NCBI GenBank assembly: GCA_031260365.1
Contig: JAIRJY010000173.1
Span: 1-5,703 of the forward strand
Source of the DNA: Nitrososphaerota archaeon
GTDB lineage: Archaea; Thermoproteota; Bathyarchaeia; Bathyarchaeales; Bathycorpusculaceae
Length of the DNA stretch: 5,703 nt
Reading direction: 5' to 3'
The translations under genes and the position numbers were made by a program. Shown piece after piece: positions 1 to 5,424 of this stretch; positions within the stretch are counted from its first letter, which is position 1, and each line of letters starts with the position of its first letter. The notes under the pieces were generated by a model. It had not been told where the DNA came from, ran no database searches, and saw only the letters and a program-made list of their open reading frames with translations.

Positions 1-1
1 T

Positions 2-808
2 GTTGCATGGTTAATTTTAGCCGTCAACATGAGAGTCGGCGATGAAAAAGATCCAGACGAAGCAGACACCGTTGGTGCTATTACACTTCGAGACGAACAC
101 ATAAGCATAAAAGACAACAAAGTTACTTTTGACTTCTTAGGCAAAGACAGCGTACAATGGGTAAAAACCATACAAGCACCACAGCAAATAATAAAGAATT
201 TAGAAGAATTCAAAAAAGACAAAACAAAACAATATCTTTTTGAAGGCATAGACAGCAAAAAAGTATCAAGATTTCTATCTGAAAAAGTACCAAAACTCAC
301 AGCAAAAGTTTTCCGTACCTGGAAATGCACCAAAACCTTAAAAGAAGAACTAGACAAAAGCGGCATAACCAAAGCAGACCCAGACTACAAAAAAAACCAT
401 GCCGCCAAAATGGCTAACCTTAAAGTCGCAGAAGTAGCAAACCACAAACGCAAAATTCCACCAACATTCGACGAACGTGTAAAACAAAAAGAAGAAAAAC
501 TCAAAACTATGCAAACAGAACTTAAAGCAAAAAAAGCAGAAGGAAAAAAAATCGAGTCACTTGAAACACGTATCGAAAAAGCAAAGCTAGACCTTGAATT
601 AACAAAACTTACCCGCGAATACAATTTGGGTACTTCATTAAAATCATATATTGACCCACAAGCATACGTAAAATGGGCAAAAAAAGTAAAGTTTGATATA
701 ATCAAATTTTACCCAACAACACTACGCAACAAATTCAGCTGGGCACTTCAAGAAAAAAACAAAAAAACAAAACCAGACAGTGATACAACTAAGAGTACAT
801 CAACATGA
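2..808 (+). CDS. topIB: DNA topoisomerase IB (eukaryotic Top1 type), C-terminal part; 5' end outside window
   Basis: Relaxes supercoiled DNA by cutting one strand through a 3'-phosphotyrosine link. The reading frame is open to the left edge, so the gene is partial: 268 residues are visible, about half of an archaeal TopIB. The Met codon at 29 cannot be the start, because it lies directly before the catalytic Arg of the LALRAG-like motif (here NMRVGDEK). All five catalytic residues known from human Top1 align: Arg at 32-34 (human R488), Lys at 143-145 in FLGKDS (K532), Arg at 314-316 in KVFRTW (R590), His at 443-445 in NHKRKIPP (H632), and the nucleophile Tyr at 647-649 in SYIDP (Y723). Between His and Tyr lies a Lys/Glu-rich coiled-coil linker (about 470-600), as in the eukaryotic enzyme. 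The end is a short Lys/Thr/Ser-rich tail. The gene overlaps the next one by ATGA, suggesting translational coupling. The enzyme appears intact in the part seen. Confidence 0.95.
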   Translation, partial: VAWLILAVNMRVGDEKDPDEADTVGAITLRDEHISIKDNKVTFDFLGKDSVQWVKTIQAPQQIIKNLEEFKKDKTKQYLFEGIDSKKVSRFLSEKVPKLTAKVFRTWKCTKTLKEELDKSGITKADPDYKKNHAAKMANLKVAEVANHKRKIPPTFDERVKQKEEKLKTMQTELKAKKAEGKKIESLETRIEKAKLDLELTKLTREYNLGTSLKSYIDPQAYVKWAKKVKFDIIKFYPTTLRNKFSWALQEKNKKTKPDSDTTKSTST

Positions 809-1104
809 GCATTAAGGAAACCGATAACGGTGTCCTAATTACCATTTTTGTTAAACCCAACAGTTCCAAATTTGATATAAAACTTGATGGCGAAAACATT
901 ATTGTTTATGCCACAGAAGAACCAAAAAAAGGCAAAGTTAACAGAGAAATTCTCAGAGAGTTAACAAAACTCTTCCACACAAATGTTGAACTAGTTTTAG
1001 GAGCTACATCTCAACAAAAACAGTTAACCATCGGAGTAAAAAAAGACACAATAGAACAGGTACTAAAAAACAAACAAAAAAAGAGCAAAGCTATTACATT
1101 TTAA
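805..1104 (+). CDS. DUF167 / UPF0235 (YggU-like) family protein
   Basis: A 99-residue protein of the DUF167/UPF0235 family, whose usual length is about 95-110 residues, so it is probably complete. Family landmarks are visible in order: the first strand ending in VKPNSS (residues 16-21), EEPKKGKVN (38-46, where many members have GKAN), a helix RELTKLF (51-57), and LGATSQQKQLTI (65-76), equivalent to the usual GxxSRxKxLxI. The C-terminal tail is Lys-rich (about 88-96). The biochemical function of the family is not established; small alpha/beta structures are known for members. The ATG overlaps the topIB stop in ATGA, so translation is probably coupled and the two genes share a transcript. The 3' end overlaps the oppositely oriented prf1 by 11 bases. 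Confidence 0.85.
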   Translation: MSIKETDNGVLITIFVKPNSSKFDIKLDGENIIVYATEEPKKGKVNREILRELTKLFHTNVELVLGATSQQKQLTIGVKKDTIEQVLKNKQKKSKAITF

Positions 1105-2356
1105 AGCGTAATATAGCGGCTAAACCGCCAAAAGCATTTTTCAACATTTGACCCTCTTCAGTTTCTGTTGAAATAACTTCAATATCTGTATTTGAATATT
1201 CAGCAAGCTGTGCTAAATCATCAATTAAATCAATTTTTTCAATTACCGACAAAGACGGCGCAGTACATTTAGGACAAGGCTTACCAGCAAGACTCTGACT
1301 AAATGTTTGCACATCTAAAGTCTTAACAGTCTCCTGCTCTTGATAATTACATGCCCCACATTTCATAGTTACACGTTGCATATCAAGAGCCTCAGAAATC
1401 AATAGCACCCTAATTTGACCAGCCTGCAAGGCTGCACGCACTTCAGCCTCACCATAAGTAATTAAACCAGTATCATGACCAACAGCGTAGAGAAATTTTT
1501 GCATAATCTGTTTTTCCTCTATATAGCGAACCTTTTTCATTATATCAGGAGCTTTCTCTACAACCTCCTTAACACCCTGCTCTTCAACATAAGCAGTATC
1601 AACAACATCCAAAATTTTATTCTTAAGCTGATAATTAAGATAATCACCCTTCTGAAAATCATACTTTGTAGGACCAGGACCACCCAAAATAACGCCCTTA
1701 AGATTCTCTATAGGCAACAAAATCTCATCAGCATGCCCACCAACACGAGCAAAATACTCATTTAACTGCATTTCACGCAAACGCTCATAACGCCTAGCAG
1801 ACTGCCCACCAGCACGAGTCTTACCTGCAACCCCAGAAGTCATTTCACGAACAATATTCATGTGCTTACCAGTCAAAGTAGCCACTGTAGCATTTGACGC
1901 ATCAATCAACAAAATGCCATAAGTCTCTTTCTCCCGTAACATCTCCTGTAAATGCTCAGTATGAAAACGCGAATCACAACGATAAAGAAAAATACGAATC
2001 GGCTCAGGCGGTATAATAACCCAAGACTCCATACGCTCAGTACCCGGACCAGCACCCTCCTGAGGAAGCGCACCACAAAAAATAACCAACCCCTTCTCAC
2101 CAGGATCCTTAAACAACTTTAACTTCTGCTGCGCCTTAACAATAGCATCTAAAACATTCTTACGCGTAACATTAGACTTAATATTAGTAGCCGTACCATA
2201 CTCTTCCCGCAAAAGATTAAGAGCATCACTAATCTGCTTACCCGGCGGCACATAAATAGTAATCAACTCTGTATGACTACCCTCTTTAGTAGCTAAGGTA
2301 TTGATTGCCTTTCTTGTCCGATATAGCTCTAAACTATCTTTTTTTGCAGTACTCAC
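1094..2356 (-). CDS. prf1: Peptide chain release factor aRF1 (eRF1 family)
   Basis: Recognises all three stop codons in the ribosomal A site and triggers hydrolysis of peptidyl-tRNA. The 420-residue length is normal for archaeal aRF1. The N domain carries the stop-codon reading motifs: TAT-NIKS (NIKS at residues 58-61) and YRCDSRF (125-131, the YxCxxxF motif). The M domain has the catalytic GGQ (183-185) in RAGGQSARR. The C domain has a minidomain with CGAC (333-336) and CPKC (361-364), a zinc-ribbon pair typical of archaeal aRF1. The start is GTG (2354-2356); an in-frame TGA at 2363-2365 and the absence of any closer ATG/GTG/TTG codon upstream make this the only reasonable start. At the position of the eukaryotic GTS motif the sequence is HTE (28-30). 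The C-terminus overlaps the DUF167 gene tail to tail. A candidate promoter lies about 50-60 bases upstream. Confidence 0.97.
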   Translation of the reverse strand: MSTAKKDSLELYRTRKAINTLATKEGSHTELITIYVPPGKQISDALNLLREEYGTATNIKSNVTRKNVLDAIVKAQQKLKLFKDPGEKGLVIFCGALPQEGAGPGTERMESWVIIPPEPIRIFLYRCDSRFHTEHLQEMLREKETYGILLIDASNATVATLTGKHMNIVREMTSGVAGKTRAGGQSARRYERLREMQLNEYFARVGGHADEILLPIENLKGVILGGPGPTKYDFQKGDYLNYQLKNKILDVVDTAYVEEQGVKEVVEKAPDIMKKVRYIEEKQIMQKFLYAVGHDTGLITYGEAEVRAALQAGQIRVLLISEALDMQRVTMKCGACNYQEQETVKTLDVQTFSQSLAGKPCPKCTAPSLSVIEKIDLIDDLAQLAEYSNTDIEVISTETEEGQMLKNAFGGLAAILRFKM

Positions 2357-2406
2357 AATAATTCACGTTTAATCAAGATCAAACCTTAGGAAAAGGGTAA
2401 GAACAA

Positions 2407-2418
2407 GATAAAAGTTCC
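2407..2418 (-). promoter_or_regulatory. Candidate BRE/TATA promoter of prf1
   Basis: Read on the minus strand, a purine-rich GGAA (2418-2415, BRE-like) is followed by CTTTTATC (2414-2407, TATA-like). A start about 25 bases downstream, near 2385, would leave a leader of roughly 28 bases before the GTG. No clear Shine-Dalgarno sequence is placed correctly for that GTG. The background is AT-rich, so this call rests on position and the BRE/TATA pairing only. Confidence 0.35.
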
Positions 2419-2670
2419 TACGAAACACAAACATACTCTAAACAAAATACACACGACCACAAAACTACACCAACAAAATTCTACTAAAACCACCACAACA
2501 CCAATACATCAACAAATATTACTAAAAATACTTAGACACAATTTATCTAACCAAAAACCAAGAAAAAACAGACAAATAATTCATAAACCGTGACTAATGC
2601 ACTACAAACCTATCTCAAAAAAGAACCCCAAACGTTGATATAATAACATAGTTTTATAAAAACTGCGTCC

Positions 2671-2681
2671 AATAAAAAAGA
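2671..2681 (-). terminator. T-rich terminator after ftr
   Basis: Directly after the ftr stop codon the minus strand reads TCTTTTTTATT. Archaeal termination commonly occurs at such U-rich tracts without needing a stable hairpin. The 6-bp inverted repeat at 2650-2664 lies just downstream and may or may not contribute. Confidence 0.5.
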
Positions 2682-3695
2682 TTATGCTTTTGACTTAGCA
2701 ACGGAAGCGTCCTTTGTCTCAGGTACAGGAGCACCTATAGCATCTCTTAGAAAAGATTTGTATGGACCAAGCTTACCACCATAGTTACCAGCAGAAATTT
2801 TAACTATACCTGGACAGTTAATTGAAGCTGCAACACCAACTTGCATTGCTTTATTAACTGCTTCTAGAGTTAAACCGTTAAGGACAATTTCAAAGACACT
2901 ATTTGCATCTTTTGGAACAACTGTATCTGGAACAATTGTACGCAAAGTTGGACAATAAGCTTGATTCGTTGAAGCTTTTAATTTATATTTCATAGAACCA
3001 GCTTTACTTCCTGAACGACACACACCACCTGGAAAAGGCATAATCACGTCTGGAACTTGCTCGCGTATTGCATCCACTGCCGCTTCAGACGCCGCTAAAG
3101 CCTCAGGTTGCGTCTTAGCAAAAATCATATAGTTACCACCTGCAACTGCTTCCATAGCACCAAAACCATCTTCCACTATAAAATCGCCTTCCATCACTGG
3201 AATTCTCCAGCATTTACGCCCACCAACCACTGTCTTCTTTTGAAACCCATCACCAAAATAACGAAGACTACTACCAACATTAAGAGTACGTTTACCAAGC
3301 AAACCATTAAACGCCGCAGTCGAAGGACAAGTCATAACACATTGACCAATACGACCCAAAAGTTGACCCTTTAATTCAAAACGATCACGATTATAAATTT
3401 GAATCAACACACCAGGTCTATGATCTGGCGTTTGATCTGCTGGAACTGCACATTCAATTGACGCTTCTGCTGAAGCAGCAATAACACTTGTAGCGAAACC
3501 AGTAGTTATATTTCCAGCGATTTGCGCCCATTTTTCATTCTGAGCAGTAATTAGAACCCTTCCCACCCAAAGAGGAAACATTTCAGCAAAAGTATCACTT
3601 ACGTTAACAACTTGACCCGCTGCAGACTTTACAAGAAAAACTTGTTCTTTATCATCATATCCTACAATTTTAAGTTTACTAGCGTTTGGCGACAT
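2682..3695 (-). CDS. ftr: Formylmethanofuran--tetrahydromethanopterin N-formyltransferase
   Basis: Transfers the formyl group between formylmethanofuran and tetrahydromethanopterin (N5-formyl product), a cytoplasmic step of methanogenesis, of methanopterin-dependent C1 oxidation and of the archaeal Wood-Ljungdahl pathway. Conserved family blocks run in order: DTFAEMF (34-40), TPDHRPGV (89-96), GRIGQCVMTCPS (114-125), YFGDGFQ (146-152), MEGDFIVEDGFG (168-179), AGGNY (185-189), FPGGVCRSGSKAGS (221-234), STNQAYCPT (242-250) and VKISAGNYGGKLG (298-310). At 337 residues it is longer than the usual roughly 297: about 24 extra residues precede the normal beginning (which aligns near GQVVNVSDTF), and a polar tail of about 17 follows LRDAI. 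No ATG, GTG or TTG closer to the conserved core was found before Met39, so the N-terminal extension is probably translated. No methanofuran or methanopterin pathway partner lies in the window, so ftr appears to be a single-gene unit here. Its upstream gap is full of repeated motifs. Confidence 0.96.
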   Translation of the reverse strand: MSPNASKLKIVGYDDKEQVFLVKSAAGQVVNVSDTFAEMFPLWVGRVLITAQNEKWAQIAGNITTGFATSVIAASAEASIECAVPADQTPDHRPGVLIQIYNRDRFELKGQLLGRIGQCVMTCPSTAAFNGLLGKRTLNVGSSLRYFGDGFQKKTVVGGRKCWRIPVMEGDFIVEDGFGAMEAVAGGNYMIFAKTQPEALAASEAAVDAIREQVPDVIMPFPGGVCRSGSKAGSMKYKLKASTNQAYCPTLRTIVPDTVVPKDANSVFEIVLNGLTLEAVNKAMQVGVAASINCPGIVKISAGNYGGKLGPYKSFLRDAIGAPVPETKDASVAKSKA

Positions 3696-3725
3696 GGAAG
3701 AACCCTTTTATCCAGTTTGTATTTG

Positions 3726-3735
3726 TATAATTTAA
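3726..3735 (-). promoter_or_regulatory. Candidate TATA box of ftr
   Basis: The minus strand reads TTAAATTATA, centred about 35 bases before the ftr ATG. Transcription starting about 25 bases downstream (near 3705) would give a short leader of around 10 bases. One repeated AGTTTGT/ACAAACT heptamer (3714-3720) lies between this box and the predicted start, and another (3753-3759) lies just upstream, which is the arrangement expected of an operator around a promoter. Confidence 0.5.
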
Positions 3736-3849
3736 GAGTTATTGTAAAAAACAGTTTGTTTATTTGAACATAGACTTGAACAAATAACAGCTATACAAAC
3801 TATCTCACACATTTAATTGAAAACATTACTAAACAAACTAACGTTTTTC

Positions 3850-3868
3850 ATAAAACAAACTGTTTTAT
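3850..3868. repeat. Perfect 8-bp inverted repeat
   Basis: ATAAAACA (3850-3857) and TGTTTTAT (3861-3868) are exact complements around a 3-base spacer, AAC. The site contains one AAACNGTTT and one ACAAACT motif, so it is the most symmetric copy of the array. It may be the strongest binding site; as an RNA hairpin it would be weak because of the tiny loop and high AT content. Confidence 0.6.
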
Positions 3869-4016
3869 AATTAAACTACAAAAAAAGAAAACAGTTTAAG
3901 ATATAAACAAAACCGTTTTTCATAACTGCATCGTTTTTAACACTTTTTTTACAGACAATTCCAGCAATCCACAATTAGCTTGTCCACCTGTTCACCAATT
4001 ATTACACTGCAGATAT

Positions 4017-4040
4017 CCAAAAACAAGCCTTAGAAAGAAA
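4017..4040 (-). terminator. T-rich termination tract after the radical SAM gene
   Basis: Immediately after the stop codon the minus strand reads TTTCTTTCT, and about 6 bases later TTGTTTTTGG. Two pyrimidine/T tracts without a clear hairpin fit archaeal U-tract termination, but they are only modestly stronger than the AT-rich background. Confidence 0.35.
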
Positions 4041-5081
4041 TTAATGATGATGATATTTACCCTTGATTGGTAAGTGGTTTCCACAGAATTTACAGTGCAT
4101 ATCATCTGTTATGTTCCACTGGGTAATTTCAAAACTGTTACGATATATTACCGGTTCACTACATGCAGGACAGTACGTATTTTCTGCTACATGCCCAGGC
4201 AGATTACCAAGATAAGTAAATAACAAACCTTCGCCTTTTGCTATAAGATAAGCGTTCTCCATATCTTCTACGGGTGTAACTGGAAGAGTAGACATTTTGT
4301 AGTCAGGATGAAAACGCAACAAATGAAACGGCGTATTTGGTCCTAAGTAGTCATTAATCCATTTTGCCAAACACTTTACATGATACATTGAATCCCCCGT
4401 TTTAGGTATAACAAGATTGGTTATTTCGATATGAATCCCTGTAAGTTTGAACTCTTTTAAAGCTTCAAAAATAGGGTTTACATCAGACACAGCAGAAACA
4501 GTCTTATAAAAACCAGGATCACCAGCGGCTTTAAAATCCACAGTCACAGCATCAATATAAGGTAAAACTGTTCTTACCGCTTCACGAGTCATATAGCCAT
4601 TGGTTACAAACGTGTTAAAAAGACCCGCATCATGAGCAATCTTGGCAGTATCATAAGCATACTCCATAAAAATTGTAGGTTCAGTGTAAGTGTAACTTAT
4701 TCCTTGACAATTTGACTCCTTTGCTAATCTAACAATTTCTTCAGGCGATAAAAGATTCTCAGTTACACTTTTCCCTTGACTTATTAACCAGTTATCACAA
4801 AACTGACAACGAAAATTACACCCTGCAGCAGCAATTGACGCGACTGATGCACCAGGATTAAAATGCAACAGAGGTTTTTTACCAATAGGATCAACTCCAA
4901 AAGCCACTGCTTTACCATAATTTAAAGTATATAACATACCACCTTGATTCTTACGAACCAAACAAAATCCAGAAGCACCATCACCAATTAAACAACGACG
5001 TGCGCATAAACAACATTGCACCGCCTTTTCAGCCTCTTTGTTATAGAGCATTGCTTCATGTGCTGACAAAATAAACCACAC
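4041..5081 (-). CDS. amrS: AmmeMemoRadiSam-system radical SAM enzyme (AmrS-like)
   Basis: A radical SAM protein of the family named for its genomic association with AMMECR1 and Memo proteins; its reaction is not established. The 4Fe-4S/SAM motif CxxxCxxC is C88, C92 and C95 in AAAGCNFRCQFCDNW. Before it comes an N-terminal Cys cluster, CCLC at 23-26 plus C30 and C40, as is typical of the family (CxLCxxxC...GxC), and the conserved VDPIGKKPLLHFNPG (63-77). Further family blocks are YTYTEPTIFMEY (130-141), VTNGYMT (159-165), VDFKAAG (181-187) and RFHPDY (256-261). The C-terminus has a zinc-ribbon-like CPAC (304-307) and CKFC (330-333), then a natural His-His-His end. The start is drawn at GTG (5079-5081), with an in-frame TAA at 5088-5090 upstream. 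TTG at 5067-5069 or ATG at 5049-5051 are alternatives; conservation of HEAM just before Met11 argues for a start upstream of that ATG. No AMMECR1 or Memo gene lies next to it in this window. Confidence 0.9.
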   Translation of the reverse strand: MWFILSAHEAMLYNKEAEKAVQCCLCARRCLIGDGASGFCLVRKNQGGMLYTLNYGKAVAFGVDPIGKKPLLHFNPGASVASIAAAGCNFRCQFCDNWLISQGKSVTENLLSPEEIVRLAKESNCQGISYTYTEPTIFMEYAYDTAKIAHDAGLFNTFVTNGYMTREAVRTVLPYIDAVTVDFKAAGDPGFYKTVSAVSDVNPIFEALKEFKLTGIHIEITNLVIPKTGDSMYHVKCLAKWINDYLGPNTPFHLLRFHPDYKMSTLPVTPVEDMENAYLIAKGEGLLFTYLGNLPGHVAENTYCPACSEPVIYRNSFEITQWNITDDMHCKFCGNHLPIKGKYHHH

Positions 5082-5100
5082 ATTAGATTAATGAAACTTT

Positions 5101-5110
5101 TCTTAAAACT
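5101..5110 (-). promoter_or_regulatory. Candidate TATA box of the radical SAM gene
   Basis: The minus strand reads AGTTTTAAGA, preceded by the purine-rich TAAAG. Its centre is about 24 bases before the GTG at 5081, so transcription would begin at or very near that codon and give a leaderless mRNA. This agrees with the lack of a Shine-Dalgarno sequence before the GTG and mildly supports that start. Confidence 0.4.
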
Positions 5111-5400
5111 CTTTAGGCCATCAATTAACAAAAAACAGTAGAACAACACAAACAATTTAGCATATTCACCAACAAAGCTAACACACCTAACAAACATTAA
5201 CACTATTCAAACGATAAAACCTCCAAAACACCACAAAACAATACACATAAACACATAATTTTTATCAAAAACAACACATAAATTTAAAAAACATACACAT
5301 CACAATAAACATCAAAAACAAACAGTATTAACTAAAAAAGCTAAACAACACACTAAAAAATAATCAACATAACAACTGTATACAAAAGCATCAACAAAAC

Positions 5401-5424
5401 AAACAAAAAAGAGAAACAAAAAAA
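5401..5424 (-). terminator. T-rich terminator after the DUF47 gene
   Basis: Right after the stop codon the minus strand has TTTTTTT, a short interruption GTTTCTC, then TTTTTT and GTTT. This is the strongest T tract in the window and fits archaeal U-rich, hairpin-independent termination. Confidence 0.6.

Larger units (their letters stand above)
2357..2681. other. Intergenic region prf1-ftr, G-poor on the plus strand
   Basis: These 325 bases have no convincing gene. They hold the candidate prf1 promoter near the left end, the T-rich end of ftr at the right end, and between them sequence dominated by A and C on the plus strand, with no G from 2456 to 2534. A small inverted repeat, AGTTTT-ATA-AAAACT, lies at 2650-2664. 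No tRNA or structured RNA was recognised. Confidence 0.7.
3714..3918. repeat. Putative operator array: AAACNGTTT and ACAAACT motifs
   Basis: AAACNGTTT near-palindromes occur at 3749-3757, 3857-3865, 3889-3897 and 3910-3918 (N = A, T, A, C). The heptamer ACAAACT or its complement occurs at 3714-3720, 3753-3759, 3795-3801, 3833-3839 and 3855-3861; the first two copies are in the opposite orientation to the last three. I saw neither motif elsewhere in the window when reading by eye. Clustering around the ftr promoter suggests binding sites for a regulator that recognises short palindromes; no regulator gene is in the window. Confidence 0.5.
3696..4040. other. Intergenic region upstream of ftr, rich in short repeats
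   Basis: These 345 bases have no supported gene. From left to right they hold the ftr TATA box, a stretch from about 3714 to 3938 dense in repeated motifs (AAACNGTTT, ACAAACT/AGTTTGT, CGTTTTT), a repeat-poor stretch from about 3940 to 4016, and the T-rich end of the radical SAM gene (4017-4040). No tRNA fold or long reading frame with recognisable homology was seen. Confidence 0.75.
5082..5424. other. Intergenic region, extremely G-poor on the plus strand
   Basis: These 343 bases hold no supported gene. The left end contains the candidate promoter of the radical SAM gene and the right end the T-rich terminator of the DUF47 gene. In between, the plus strand is almost only A, C and T: between 5178 and 5324 there is a single G (5213), and 5214-5324 has none. 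By hand count, 5221-5420 has 42 C and 6 G. No tRNA or conserved RNA was recognised. Confidence 0.75.

Noticed and set aside
385..705. Minus-strand open frame of 106 codons opposite topIB.
   Set aside because: Antisense to a conserved catalytic region; composition is Ser/Phe-rich as expected from the complement of a Lys/Glu-rich gene.
1116..1141. GCGG-CTAAA-CCGC hairpin followed by a five-T run, resembling an intrinsic terminator for the topIB-DUF167 unit.
   Set aside because: It lies in conserved coding sequence of prf1 (the Gly-Gly-Leu-Ala-Ala region), the stem is only 4 bp, and the T run is separated from it by several bases; codon content explains it.
1475..1765. Plus-strand open frame of 96 codons opposite prf1.
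   Set aside because: It is the complement of conserved aRF1 sequence and its Asn/Ile/Leu-rich product shows no recognisable domain.
1906..2100. Minus-strand open frame of 64 codons in another frame of prf1.
   Set aside because: Fully contained in prf1; Arg/Val/Phe-rich product with no recognisable family.
2650..2664. AGTTTT-ATA-AAAACT inverted repeat downstream of ftr as a terminator hairpin or operator.
   Set aside because: All-AT stem apart from the end pairs, a 3-base loop, and a chance hit is likely in such sequence; the adjacent T tract alone suffices for archaeal termination.
3108..3374. Plus-strand open frame of 88 codons opposite ftr.
   Set aside because: Shadow of the conserved ftr core; Thr-rich product typical of a reversed frame.
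3714..3938. Possible CRISPR array in the repeat-rich gap.
   Set aside because: The repeats are only 7-12 bases, unevenly spaced, in both orientations, and have no uniform spacers.
4988..5203. Minus-strand open frame of 71 codons starting in the gap and overlapping the radical SAM gene start.
   Set aside because: It runs out of frame through the conserved N-terminus of the radical SAM enzyme, has a Phe/Leu/Cys-rich product typical of AT-rich noise, and has no ribosome-binding site.
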